From NCBI RefSeq assembly GCF_036227565.1, contig NZ_CP109462.1, positions 186,001 through 250,000 of the forward strand: 64,000 bases of DNA, given 5' to 3'. This document shows positions 7,886-16,146 of the stretch, in pieces; within the stretch, counting starts at the first letter, position 1; each line of letters begins with the position of its first letter. The translations under genes and the position numbers were made by a program. The stretch is from Streptomyces sp. NBC_01454. Its GTDB lineage: Bacteria; Actinomycetota; Actinomycetes; Streptomycetales; Streptomycetaceae. Under the pieces are notes generated by a model. That model had not been told where the DNA came from, searched no databases, and saw only the letters and a list, made by a program, of their open reading frames with translations.

Positions 7886-8890
7886 TCAGTGATAGGGGAA
7901 GGTCAGGGCCTCGAACACGGTGCGGCCAGTGCACAGCGCCAGCAGCCGTTCGACGCCCAGGCCGAACGTGAACACGTCGGCGGGGTCGCAGTCGATGTCG
8001 GTGAAGAAGTCGACCGGCCCCTGGTCCGCGGGAATGCCGTGGAGCTGTGTGCGCAGGGCGATGTTCGCCTCGACCATCGGCCGGTAGTCGGCGGCGGTGC
8101 GCAGTTTGACGCCGCCGTCGCAGATCTCGGTGCCGGCCGCTATCAGGGAGAACCGCTCCGCTCGGCCGGTCGCTTCGTTGATGCGGGAGTTGTGCCGCAG
8201 CTCCCAGGGGAATCCGTACAGCACGGTGGGCTGGGTGACGGGCTTCTCCACGGCGTGCTTGACGAAGTCCTCCATCACCGCCCAGTCGGTGCCGTCCGCC
8301 TCCAGGCCGCGCTCCTTGAGCCAGCCTCGGGCGGCGGCGACCAGTTCCGCACCGGTCGGGGCCTCGGTGACGCCGAGCGCTTCGGCGATCGCGTCGTCGA
8401 CGGGGCGCGTGTGGATGGTGGTGAAGTCGACTGCGGGGGTGGCCAGGGTGGCGAACGTGGTCTGCACCGTGTGCTGCACCAGGCTGGTGACCAGGTTGAT
8501 TCCGGTCTGGAGGTTGATGTCGCGGGCGGCGGTCTGCAGCATGGTGAACTCGATCGCGTGGCTGTCGTCGGCCTGCTCGGCGCGGATCGCCTTGGACAGG
8601 TCGAAGACGCGGTCGATGCTGACGACGACGCGGCGCAGGTGTTCCTCGGCGGAGTGCCGCAGGTGGAAGGACTGTCCGGTCAGCGGGTGGTGAGTGGCGA
8701 ACTGCGGGATCGGGGCGCTCTCACGGTCCTGACACAGCACGGGGGTGGCGACCTCCGTGTAGCCGGTCTCGTGAAGCCAGCCGCGCATGGCGCGCACCAT
8801 GTCTGCCTTGGCCAGCAGAAGGGTCCGCTCGGCGGGGTGCTGCTTGAGGAGAGTGCCGTACAGGCGCCGGTCGTCGGGGGCGATGGTCAC
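7886..8890 (-). CDS. Class II lysyl-tRNA-synthetase-like enzyme (no anticodon domain)
   Basis: A 334-residue protein made only of a class II aminoacyl-tRNA synthetase catalytic core. Motif 2 resembles LysRS/EpmA (RVFDLSKAIRAEQ at 94-106, HAIEFTML at 111-118) and motif 3 is GLGVERLLAL at 310-319. There is no N-terminal OB-fold for tRNA binding, as in EpmA/PoxA paralogues that activate an amino acid and transfer it to a protein. The GTG start at 8890 has GGAGGAGACC upstream and overlaps the S66 gene stop as GTGA. Likely roles are amino-acid adenylation for the pathway product, or, less likely, a drug-resistant decoy. Confidence 0.83.
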   Translation of the reverse strand: MTIAPDDRRLYGTLLKQHPAERTLLLAKADMVRAMRGWLHETGYTEVATPVLCQDRESAPIPQFATHHPLTGQSFHLRHSAEEHLRRVVVSIDRVFDLSKAIRAEQADDSHAIEFTMLQTAARDINLQTGINLVTSLVQHTVQTTFATLATPAVDFTTIHTRPVDDAIAEALGVTEAPTGAELVAAARGWLKERGLEADGTDWAVMEDFVKHAVEKPVTQPTVLYGFPWELRHNSRINEATGRAERFSLIAAGTEICDGGVKLRTAADYRPMVEANIALRTQLHGIPADQGPVDFFTDIDCDPADVFTFGLGVERLLALCTGRTVFEALTFPYH

Positions 8891-9843
8891 CGGTCTCCTC
8901 CTTCGGACGGGGTGGTCCAGGGGGAGGTGATGGTGAGGGGGTGCTCGGCGGTGGAGTCGAGCAGGACCTCGGCGCCGATGGGCAGGGTGTGCTTGAGGGG
9001 GGTGTGCCCGAAGGGCAGGCCGATGGCGATGGGGAAGTCGTACTCGGCGCACAGGTCCGTGACCATCTGCTGGGCGCCCGTCCCGCGGGAGGGCTCACAG
9101 CCGAGGAGTTCGCCGACGACCATGCCGGAGATCTGGTCCAGGACGCCGCAGTCTCGGAAGTGGGTCAGGGTCTGGTCCAGCTGCTCGATCGGCTTGAACG
9201 CGTCCTCCCAGGCGAGGACCGCCCCCTGCCAGTGCGGTTCCCACACGGTGCCGAGCAGGCAGCGCAGCGAGGACAGGCATCCGGCGACCAGAGGCCCTTG
9301 CGCGGATCCGGTACGGGCCCACCCCAGCGGGGCGTCGATCCGGGCGGCGTGCGCCTCGCCGGCGAGCACGGCCGCGAAGTGATCGCCGGTCGCTGCCGGG
9401 GCGTCGGCGGAGCCGAAGTCCCACAGGACAGCGGGCCCGTGGAAGGTCGGCATGCCGGTGCGGGCGGTGATCGCGTTCAGCAACACCGTCGGGTCGCTCA
9501 CCCCCACGATCGGCTTCGGATGGGCGCCGATCAGCGTGTAGTCCAGGCCGCGCAGCAGCCGGTTGGCGTTCTTGCCGCCCCCGGCGCACACCACGGCCGC
9601 GATGTCGGGGTCGGCGATGAAGGAGTGGAAGTCGTCCAGGAGAGCGGTCTCGCTGCCGGCCCGGTAGCCGTGGGTGTCCAGCGCGTGGGCGGCGATGACC
9701 GGCTCGAACCCGCGGCCGCGCAGAGCGTCAAGCCCGCGTTCGAACTGGTCGGGGTTCTGGGCCGGTTCGGGCGCGGACACGGTGACGATGCCGATGCGGT
9801 CGCCCTTGGTGAGCGGGGCGGGCAGAACACGTGCGGTACTCAA
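8887..9843 (-). CDS. S66 family peptidase (LD-carboxypeptidase / MccF-like)
   Basis: A 318-residue protein matching the S66 serine peptidases. The nucleophile is Ser116 in GVSDPT, with Glu213 in AWEDAFKP and His280 in GLPFGHTPLKHT, close in position to the LdcA triad. The family cleaves murein tetrapeptides (LdcA) or amide bonds of aminoacyl-nucleotide antibiotics (MccF self-immunity). The TTG start at 9843 is preceded by GAGGAG; no ATG or GTG fits better. It lies directly before the aaRS-like gene, which favours an immunity or maturation role, but this is inference. Confidence 0.85.
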   Translation of the reverse strand: MSTARVLPAPLTKGDRIGIVTVSAPEPAQNPDQFERGLDALRGRGFEPVIAAHALDTHGYRAGSETALLDDFHSFIADPDIAAVVCAGGGKNANRLLRGLDYTLIGAHPKPIVGVSDPTVLLNAITARTGMPTFHGPAVLWDFGSADAPAATGDHFAAVLAGEAHAARIDAPLGWARTGSAQGPLVAGCLSSLRCLLGTVWEPHWQGAVLAWEDAFKPIEQLDQTLTHFRDCGVLDQISGMVVGELLGCEPSRGTGAQQMVTDLCAEYDFPIAIGLPFGHTPLKHTLPIGAEVLLDSTAEHPLTITSPWTTPSEGGDR

Positions 9844-9876
9844 GCGAGGTCTCCTCTGGCTGGGGCTGGCCGCCGC

Positions 9877-9911
9877 GCACCGGATCACCCGAGGGGTGAT
9901 GATTCCGGTGC
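9877..9911 (-). other. Strong hairpin between two operon genes
   Basis: GCACCGGA (9877-9884) pairs with TCCGGTGC (9904-9911), and inside it TCACCC (9885-9890) pairs with GGGTGA (9894-9899) around a GAG loop, with a four-base bulge. It lies in the 89-base gap between the B12 radical SAM stop and the TTG start of the S66 gene. There is no T-run. It may act as an RNA stability or attenuation element. Confidence 0.6.
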
Positions 9912-9932
9912 ACAGCGTGACGGTAAGGGGTG

Positions 9933-11339
9933 TCAGCGGGCGGGGGCCAGCCGCATCTGAGTCGCCTCCCGGGCCCGGGCCGCGGTGGCGTCGGTCGTCC
10001 AGGGGGTTAAGGACGTGTAGTAGTCGAAGCCCGACCACTCCTCCAGCGAGGCGGGCGGGACGAAGCCGGCTTCCAGGGCTTGCTCCCACAGCGGGGTGCC
10101 CGGGTACGGGGCGAACAGGTGCACCCGTGTCTCGGGCTGCGGGTCGAGCTGCCGCAGCTCCTCGATCAGGGAATAGGTGTCCTCCATCTCCGCGTCGCTC
10201 TCGCCGGGGAACCCGACGATGAACGTGTAGGAGCCGAGGATGCCGTGGGCGGCGATGTCCGCCGCGACGTCGAGAATGCTCGCGCGGGTGATCTCCTTGC
10301 GGACCACGTCGGCCAGCACGCGGTCGTTGCCCGACTCCACGCCCATCAGCAGCCGCGAGCAGCCGCTCTCCGCGATCCGCTCCAACAACGGGAGCTTGGC
10401 CCGGCGGGCCTTGAGGATGTCGTTGGGGTTGATGCTCGCCGCCCACCGGATGTCCACGCCGCGGTCGAGCAGCCCGTCGCAGAAGCCGAGGGACCTGCGC
10501 AGGTTCACGAACCAGTCCGCGTCGTAGAACTTCACCCCGTTGATGCCGTACGCGGCCTTGAGCGCGACCACGTCGTCCAGGAGGTCGTGAGCCGCCATCG
10601 CCGAGTACTTGCGCTGGTAGGTGAGTTCGAAGCAGAACTGGCACTTGTAGACGCAGCCCTGGCTGGAGACGTAGTTGAGCGTGCGGGTGGCCACCGTGGG
10701 GTCATCACGGATGTACTTCGCGACGTCCAGCAGGGCCCAGGGGTAGGCGCCCAGGTTCCCGGTCCGCGGCGGGTTCACTCTTCCGCACATCACGCACTCG
10801 CCGTTGTCGATCCGCAGGCCCGGTACCAGCCGGCGCGGCACGCGGCCGAGGAGCGACTTCACGTACTCGAGCATCGAGTTCTGCCCGGGGCCCTGAAGGA
10901 CGGCGTCGACGAGTGGGTGCGCGGCGGTCTGCTCGGGCTGCACATTGACGTGAGGTCCGCCGAAGACGACCGGTGGGCAGAAGGGGTGCTTCTTCGCGGC
11001 CCGCACCATCTCCAGGGCGTGCCCGATCTGCCCGCCGCCGGTCATGATGCTGACCCCGATGCACACCGTCTGCCCGAGGTGCTCGTCCAGCAGCCGCTCC
11101 CACGCCGCGGCGTCCTTCTGATTGCCGTCGAACAGGACCACGTTCACCAGGCCGCTCTCCATGAGCGGCTTGGCGATGGTCAGCAGCGAGAACGGCATCC
11201 AGAAGTAGACGTAGTCCTTCTCGTGGTCGATCTTCGGATAGACCAGGATGACCGTCGGCAGACCCTCCCGCGCTTCGGAGGCCGGGGTCGACGGAGCGGT
11301 CGTCAGCCCGGAGGGGAGTCCCATGAACACGCCGCTCAC
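9933..11339 (-). CDS. B12-binding-domain radical SAM enzyme with a TTA codon
   Basis: A 468-residue protein. The N-terminal cobalamin-binding-like domain (about 28-160) includes GVSIMTGGGQ and VVFGGPHVNV. The radical SAM core carries C229-x3-C233-x2-C236 for the iron-sulfur cluster, and the C-terminal region ends in YPGTPLWEQALE. The architecture is that of BchE/HpnJ-type enzymes, which carry out methylations or C-C rearrangements at unactivated carbons. The GTG start at 11339 overlaps the previous stop as GTGA. Codon 444 (10008-10010) is TTA, suggesting bldA dependence. The reaction is unknown. Confidence 0.9.
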   Translation of the reverse strand: MSGVFMGLPSGLTTAPSTPASEAREGLPTVILVYPKIDHEKDYVYFWMPFSLLTIAKPLMESGLVNVVLFDGNQKDAAAWERLLDEHLGQTVCIGVSIMTGGGQIGHALEMVRAAKKHPFCPPVVFGGPHVNVQPEQTAAHPLVDAVLQGPGQNSMLEYVKSLLGRVPRRLVPGLRIDNGECVMCGRVNPPRTGNLGAYPWALLDVAKYIRDDPTVATRTLNYVSSQGCVYKCQFCFELTYQRKYSAMAAHDLLDDVVALKAAYGINGVKFYDADWFVNLRRSLGFCDGLLDRGVDIRWAASINPNDILKARRAKLPLLERIAESGCSRLLMGVESGNDRVLADVVRKEITRASILDVAADIAAHGILGSYTFIVGFPGESDAEMEDTYSLIEELRQLDPQPETRVHLFAPYPGTPLWEQALEAGFVPPASLEEWSGFDYYTSLTPWTTDATAARAREATQMRLAPAR

Positions 11340-12367
11340 CGGTGCGCCTCCAGCAGTTCCTGAGGAGTGGCGTCGCCGGGCCGGAAGTAGGCGGCGGCGT
11401 ACATCTCGAACGCGGCTTCCACCTGGGCGGCCAGCGCCTCCTGGTCGTCCTTCTCCAGCAGCGGGGCGAGGTCGACGGTGACGTCCTCGCGCAGGAGGCA
11501 GAACTGCAGCCGGGCGTCGGCGGTCAGGCGCAGCGCCATCAGCGCGTCGTGGCACGGGAAGAGCGGGCAGCCGCGGCACACCGATCCGTACCAGGCGCCG
11601 GCGGTGGAGTCCTTGAGGACCACCTTGGTGCCCGAGGGCATGGTGAACACCGTCATGGGGTGGCCGAGGCCGCCCTGCTGCACCGTCTCCTCGTCGATGG
11701 CCCGCACGCGCAGGTCGCCCGCGAGCTCCTCCATGGAGACGTAGAGGTCGGGAAGGTTCCGGCTGCGCTTGATCTCCAGGCGCCGGGCGAAGCTCTCGCT
11801 GCCCTCGCCGAGGTCCTTGATGATGTCGAGGAGCTTCACACTCTCGACCCCGGCCTCTTCGCACCACGCGATCAGCGGGTCGATCTCCGCGGCGTTGATT
11901 CCGTCCATGACCACGACGTTGACCTTCACGGGTACGCCGGTGGCCACGCACGCCTCGATCGCGGCCAGCACCTCGGCGTGGTCGTTCACGCCGCAGATCT
12001 CGTGATGCAGTCCCGCGTCCAGGGTGTCCAGGGAGACGTTGAACAGGGTCACCCCGGCCTCGGCGAGCGCAGGCGCGAGCTCGCCGATCCTCGGGTGCCG
12101 CGAGATCACCTCGACCTCGCTCATGCCGGCCTCTTGGCGCAGGCGGCGCACGACCTCCACGAGCGGTCCGTACAGAGCCGGGTCCCCGCCGGTCAGCTTG
12201 ATGCTCTCCACACCCTGAGCCCGGACGGCCTTCGCGACGGCGATCAGCTGTTCGGGCGCCAGGTCGGTGCCGGACTCGGTGGCCACGGCCTCACCCGACG
12301 GCCGGCAGTAGTAGCAGCTCCGCTTGCAGCGGGAGTTCACCGTTACCCGGACTTGCGGTTTCCGCAT
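11336..12367 (-). CDS. MoaA-like radical SAM enzyme
   Basis: A 343-residue radical SAM protein with C14-x3-C18-x2-C21 and LTGGDP at 58-63. The C-terminal Cys-rich region (C264, C267, C272 and C290 in ALRLTADARLQFCL) resembles the second [4Fe-4S] site of MoaA (GTP 3',8-cyclase). It may therefore act on a nucleotide-like or other functionalised substrate. The ATG at 12367 has GGGAGGGG just upstream. It is the first gene of the 12367-4721 operon; element B (12513-12577) and an inverted repeat lie in its promoter region. It is probably not the housekeeping moaA, given the neighbours. Confidence 0.87.
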   Translation of the reverse strand: MRKPQVRVTVNSRCKRSCYYCRPSGEAVATESGTDLAPEQLIAVAKAVRAQGVESIKLTGGDPALYGPLVEVVRRLRQEAGMSEVEVISRHPRIGELAPALAEAGVTLFNVSLDTLDAGLHHEICGVNDHAEVLAAIEACVATGVPVKVNVVVMDGINAAEIDPLIAWCEEAGVESVKLLDIIKDLGEGSESFARRLEIKRSRNLPDLYVSMEELAGDLRVRAIDEETVQQGGLGHPMTVFTMPSGTKVVLKDSTAGAWYGSVCRGCPLFPCHDALMALRLTADARLQFCLLREDVTVDLAPLLEKDDQEALAAQVEAAFEMYAAAYFRPGDATPQELLEAHR

Positions 12368-12455
12368 GTCACCCCTCCCTCGCACATCGCTGACATTCAC
12401 GCTCACAGCCTCGTGGTCCCTTCCCCTGGCCAGCAACAACGTTGGACAGAGTTGA

Positions 12456-12494
12456 TGTCAGGGTTTGCTGTCCACCCAACTCCGAACCCTGACA
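12456..12494. promoter_or_regulatory. Perfect 10-bp inverted repeat in divergent promoter
   Basis: TGTCAGGGTT (12456-12465) and AACCCTGACA (12485-12494) are perfect inverted copies separated by 19 bases. They lie between the radical SAM gene start (12367) and element B. The spacing and symmetry suggest an operator for a dimeric regulator rather than a terminator. Confidence 0.6.
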
Positions 12495-12512
12495 ACGCTC
12501 TTGGTCGAGAAG

Positions 12513-12577
12513 TCAGTGCACCCGTCCGGGGTGTGGCGCCGCCAGAGGGCGACTGTGGCGATGCCCGCGCCACAGCG
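12513..12577 (-). promoter_or_regulatory. 65-bp cluster element, copy B
   Basis: Read on the minus strand, toward the radical SAM gene, it runs from CGCTGTGGCG to GGTGCACTGA. It shares most positions with copies A (30152-30216) and C (13393-13458): GTGGCG, then ATCGCnACA, then CTGGnGGCGC and a terminal CACTG/GACTG/AACTG. In this copy the first part is a perfect inverted repeat: CTGTGGCG and CGCCACAG separated by seven bases. It ends about 145 bases before the start codon at 12367. Confidence 0.75.
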
Positions 12578-12654
12578 CGGCGGCCGGGCAGCGCCCCTAC
12601 GGTCAATCGCCTGGCGAACAGCCGCCAGGTGCAGGTGAAGGAACGAGGTTGTCG

Positions 12655-13383
12655 ATGCAGGCTGAACTGACGGGCACCGCGGCGCTGGTCACCGGCGCGT
12701 CAAGCGGGATCGGGCGGGCAACGGCACACCGGCTGGCGCGCCTGGGGGCGACGGTGGCGCTCCTCGCCCGCCGGGCCGAGGCTCTGGAACAGGTGTGCTG
12801 TGAGATCCGCAGCGCTGGCGGTGAGGCCTTCGCCGTCTGTGCGGATCTCGCCGACGCCGCCGGGGCCGAACAGGCCGTCGCCCAGGTCGTCGACACGGCG
12901 GGCAGGCTGGACATTCTGATCAACTGCGCAGGAGCCGCGCACCTCAGCTCTTTCGCCGACGCCGTGCCGAGCCGGTGGCAGTCCATGATCGACATCAACC
13001 TGAGCGGAACGCTCAACATTGCCCACGCCGCGCTTTCGCACCTGGTGGACGCCGCCGCGTCGTCCGATCGCAGGACGGCAGACCTCGTGACCGTCGGGTC
13101 GACAGCCGGGCGACAGGGCAGTCCGGGCACCAGCGTGTACGCGGCGACGAAGCAGGCCGTGGCCGCGTGGAGCGAGGGGCTGCGCCGTGAGCTCGCCCCC
13201 TCCGGGGTACGGGTGGGCCTCATCCAGCCCGGCCTCGTCGACACGCCTCTCGCCCGGAGCCTTGGGGGCAGCCCGGGGCAGGGCCTGAACGCCGAAGACG
13301 TCGCGGACGCGGTCGCTTACGTCGTCACTCGGCCGGCCGGCGTGGCCGTGGCCGAACTGGTTGTACGCGCCGCCGGCAGGTAG
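12655..13383 (+). CDS. Short-chain dehydrogenase/reductase
   Basis: A 242-residue classical SDR with LVTGASSGIGRA near the N-terminus, the NAG-type stretch LINCAGAA and the catalytic region VGSTAGRQGSPGTSVYAATK containing Ser, Tyr and Lys. The ATG at 12655 has GAGG about eight bases upstream; an in-frame TTG six bases earlier is less likely. It is transcribed divergently from the radical SAM operon and stands alone before the prenyl operon, whose control element C lies directly after its stop. It is an NAD(P)-dependent oxidoreductase; the substrate is unknown. Confidence 0.88.
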   Translation: MQAELTGTAALVTGASSGIGRATAHRLARLGATVALLARRAEALEQVCCEIRSAGGEAFAVCADLADAAGAEQAVAQVVDTAGRLDILINCAGAAHLSSFADAVPSRWQSMIDINLSGTLNIAHAALSHLVDAAASSDRRTADLVTVGSTAGRQGSPGTSVYAATKQAVAAWSEGLRRELAPSGVRVGLIQPGLVDTPLARSLGGSPGQGLNAEDVADAVAYVVTRPAGVAVAELVVRAAGR

Positions 13384-13392
13384 AGCCGCGAC

Positions 13393-13458
13393 CGCTGTGG
13401 CGGGCGCATCGCGACACCCGCCCGTCTGGTGGCGCTACACCCGGGGACGGTCGACTGG
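13393..13458 (+). promoter_or_regulatory. 65-bp cluster element, copy C
   Basis: This copy faces the isoprenyl diphosphate synthase gene. It runs from CGCTGTGGCGGGCGC to GGTCGACTGG, with the shared core CTGGTGGCGCTACA identical to copy A. It ends 57 bases before the start codon at 13516, so it overlaps or lies just upstream of the likely promoter. Confidence 0.75.
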
Positions 13459-13515
13459 CGCCCGGGCGCTCTGCGGTGCCCCTCTTTTTTCAACCAGAAG
13501 GGCATTGACGGGCGC

Positions 13516-14607
13516 ATGAGCGACGACGAAGTCACCCGGCAGATGGGCAGCCGGATCACACAGCACCGCGACCGCTTCCAGGACCTCTTCCAGAAGTACT
13601 TCGCACAGCTGCACGCGGCATCCGACGTGCCCGAACTCAGCCGCTTCGCCCCTGAGTGCCTGCGCATGGTCGAGGAGCTGGCGCTGCGGGGCGGCAAGCG
13701 ACAGCGGGTCGCGTTCGCCTACGAAGCCGCGAACCTGGTGCCCGGCGGCGCGACGACGGTAAAGGCGGTGGACGCCGCCGCCCTGAGTATCGAGCTGCTG
13801 CAGGCCCATCTGCTCATCCACGACGACATCATCGACAACGCGGCCACCCGCCGCGGCGGCCCCTCCACCTACTACGCCTACCGCGACAAGTTCCCCGACC
13901 ATCCCCAGCACGCCCTGGGCCTGGCCGTCCTGGCCGGTGACCTCGCCCTCGTCCTCTCCCAGCAGGTGATCACGGAAGCCGGACTGGACCCGTGGCTGGC
14001 CCAGTCGATGACCGCAGTCCAGAACACGGCCGCCCTGAGCACGTTCATCGGCCAGGTCTTCGACCTCGAACGGGACTTCCTCGGCGTGCCGGAAGAGGAA
14101 CTGCTGCACTCCGTGTGCGACTTCAAGGCCGCCCGGTCCTCGGCGCTCGCCCCGCTGCAGCTCGGCCTGCTGGCCGCCGAGCAGGACCCGAAGGAGCACG
14201 AGCCGACTCTGCGGCGGTACTCCACCTCCTTCGGCATCTCGGGGCAGATGCGGGATGACTACTTGTCGCTCTTCGGGAACGAGGAGGTCACCGGCAAGCC
14301 CGCCACGGCCGACGTCGCCGACGGCCGGGTGACCTACCTGATCCGCCGTACGCTGCTTGCCGCCTCGGAGTCCGAGCAGAAGATCCTCTCCTCGGTGCTG
14401 GGCCATGCCGGCGCGACGCAGACGGACGTGGACAAGGTCCGCGAGATCGTGACCGCCCACCGTGTCGACCGGAGCCTCCTCGCCGACATGCGCCGCTTCG
14501 CCGAGCTGGCCAGCACCGAGGCCGAGCAGTGGGCTTCCTGGGCGGAAGCGGACGCGGTCGCCTTCTTCCGGGACGTGCCCGTGTGGGGCGTCCAGCGGCT
14601 GCTGTGA
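13516..14607 (+). CDS. trans-Isoprenyl diphosphate synthase
   Basis: A 363-residue protein with GGKRQR at 59-64, the first Asp-rich motif HDDIID at 102-107, and a second motif RDDYLS at 246-251, where the usual third Asp is Ser. It should condense IPP with an allylic diphosphate (GPP, FPP or GGPP synthesis); product length cannot be judged by eye. The ATG at 13516 follows a weak AGAAGGG. The stop overlaps the cis-prenyltransferase start as GTGA, so the two enzymes are probably made together, and the first may supply the allylic primer of the second. Confidence 0.88.
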   Translation: MSDDEVTRQMGSRITQHRDRFQDLFQKYFAQLHAASDVPELSRFAPECLRMVEELALRGGKRQRVAFAYEAANLVPGGATTVKAVDAAALSIELLQAHLLIHDDIIDNAATRRGGPSTYYAYRDKFPDHPQHALGLAVLAGDLALVLSQQVITEAGLDPWLAQSMTAVQNTAALSTFIGQVFDLERDFLGVPEEELLHSVCDFKAARSSALAPLQLGLLAAEQDPKEHEPTLRRYSTSFGISGQMRDDYLSLFGNEEVTGKPATADVADGRVTYLIRRTLLAASESEQKILSSVLGHAGATQTDVDKVREIVTAHRVDRSLLADMRRFAELASTEAEQWASWAEADAVAFFRDVPVWGVQRLL

Positions 14608-15299
14608 ACGCCGGCGGGCCGCGGCATGTCGGCATCGTCCTGGACGGCAACCGGCGCTGGGCGAAGGAGCGCGGCCTGTCCCCCTCCGATGGGCACCGGA
14701 TCGGCTTCGGCCGGATTCCGCAGGTCCTGTCGTGGTGCGAGGAGAGCGGCATACCCCTGGTCACCCTGTGGATGCTCTCCACCGAGAACCTGCGCCGCGA
14801 CCCGGCCGAAGTCGAAGCGCTGATGGAGATCATCACCGGTGCGGTCCTGCAGTTGTCGTGGGCCGGCCGGTGGCGCATCCGTCATCTGGGTGAAGGCGAC
14901 GCCCTTCCGCCCCGTGTGGCGCAAGCGGTCCGCCACGCTGAGCAGGCCAGTGCCGACGCGCCGGACACGCTGACGGTGAATCTGGCCATCGCCTACGGAG
15001 GACGCCGTGAGATCGCCAGCGCCGTCCGCCGTCTCCTGGGGGGCTGGGCCCGCGAGGGCGTTCCCGCCGACGAGGCCGCCAAGCTGCTCACCGTCGAGGA
15101 CCTGAGCCGCGCGATCAGCGGCGGCCAGCCCGACCCGGACCTCCTCATCCGCACCTCCGGGGAACGCCGCAGCTCCGGCTTCCTGCTCTGGGGCGGCGTC
15201 GGCGCCGAGCTGTGGTTCACCCCCACCTACTGGCCCGACTTCACCCGCCAGCACCTCACCCAGGCCCTGACCCACTACCGGGAGGCACACCGCCGATGA
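14604..15299 (+). CDS. cis-Prenyltransferase (UPP synthase family), copy 1
   Basis: A 231-residue member of the undecaprenyl diphosphate synthase family. The catalytic Asp14 lies in VLDGNRRWA, followed by LWMLSTENLRR and the IPP-binding RTSGERRSSGFLLW near the C-terminus. Family members make Z-prenyl chains; short-chain and irregular products (cyclolavandulyl type) are also known. The GTG at 14604 overlaps the upstream stop; a longer in-frame start at 14529 would lie inside that gene. A second copy at 16147-16923 makes it unlikely that both serve the cell wall. Confidence 0.88.
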   Translation: MNAGGPRHVGIVLDGNRRWAKERGLSPSDGHRIGFGRIPQVLSWCEESGIPLVTLWMLSTENLRRDPAEVEALMEIITGAVLQLSWAGRWRIRHLGEGDALPPRVAQAVRHAEQASADAPDTLTVNLAIAYGGRREIASAVRRLLGGWAREGVPADEAAKLLTVEDLSRAISGGQPDPDLLIRTSGERRSSGFLLWGGVGAELWFTPTYWPDFTRQHLTQALTHYREAHRR

Positions 15300-16144
15300 C
15301 CCGCTCCGGCTCCGCGATCACTTTCCTCGGCCCGGACGGGGCGGGCAAGAGCACCATCGCCCGCGCCGTCCGCCAACGCCTGGCCGACGAGGGCAAACCC
15401 GTCCGCATCCTCTCCCGGCGGGACTACCTCCGGGCCCAGCCCACGGGGCACGTCGCGGACACCAACCGGGCGCTGTACGACGCAGGACTGCGCTCCCTCT
15501 ACAGCCTCGCCGAAGCCGCCGACGGCACCGCCCTGGGCACCCTGCTGCCTGCCCCGCCGGCCGACCTGCGGGACCGTTCCCTGGAGAGCCGGCTGGACGC
15601 GGCTCCGATCGCGGCGAACGACCCGCAGGCCATCACCGCGGCAGCGCTGTGCGAGATCGCCGGCAGCCTCGTCTACTACACCAGCGTCGTCCACCGGGAA
15701 CTGGAGAGCGGCACCGTCGTCATCGAAGAGACCCACCCGCTGAAGATGGTCAGCAAGCTGTGCCTGCTCGCGCAGCGCACGGCACGCCACGACAGCCACG
15801 CCCGTGCCGCCGCCACCGTGCTGCGCTCGGCCGCCATGGTGCTGCGCCCCGACGAGACCCGCACGGTTCCCGTCCTGGTGCGCTGCTCCCCGCACCGCGC
15901 GTACGACCGGCTGATCGCCCAGCGCGGCACCCTGGGAGGACTGGAGCACCACGGCGCGGCGGGAAGCGGCCGGGGCAAGGACGCCTACCTCGATCTGCAG
16001 ACCCGGCTGATGGAAGCCCTGGAGGAGGTCGCCGCGCCCTGGAGGTGCGTGGTCGTCTCCAGCGACGAAGAGGACCAGGACAGCTCAGTCAAGCAGGCCG
16101 TGGACGCGATCCTCGCCGACCCGCGGATGGCGCACCTGGCATGA
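15296..16144 (+). CDS. Thymidylate-kinase-like P-loop NTPase
   Basis: A 282-residue protein with an N-terminal P-loop GPDGAGKST at 12-20, and GTVVIEETHP and VPVLVRCSPHRAYDRL further on, resembling the thymidylate/nucleoside kinase fold. It is longer than a typical thymidylate kinase and lacks an obvious thymidine-binding signature, so its phosphoryl acceptor is open. The ATG overlaps the cis-prenyltransferase stop as ATGA, placing it in the same operon. A prenyl or sugar phosphate substrate is conceivable. Its end is 2 bases from the converging end of the second cis-prenyltransferase gene. Confidence 0.75.
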   Translation: MTRSGSAITFLGPDGAGKSTIARAVRQRLADEGKPVRILSRRDYLRAQPTGHVADTNRALYDAGLRSLYSLAEAADGTALGTLLPAPPADLRDRSLESRLDAAPIAANDPQAITAAALCEIAGSLVYYTSVVHRELESGTVVIEETHPLKMVSKLCLLAQRTARHDSHARAAATVLRSAAMVLRPDETRTVPVLVRCSPHRAYDRLIAQRGTLGGLEHHGAAGSGRGKDAYLDLQTRLMEALEEVAAPWRCVVVSSDEEDQDSSVKQAVDAILADPRMAHLA

Positions 16145-16146
16145 CG

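Noticed and set aside
8887..9843. Microcin-C-type cluster based on the MccF-like peptidase
   Set aside because: No MccB-like ThiF adenylyltransferase or heptapeptide gene was seen; S66 peptidases also recycle murein.
11336..12367. Housekeeping moaA for molybdopterin
   Set aside because: No other mo-cofactor genes nearby, and the gene heads a biosynthetic operon with the 65-bp element.
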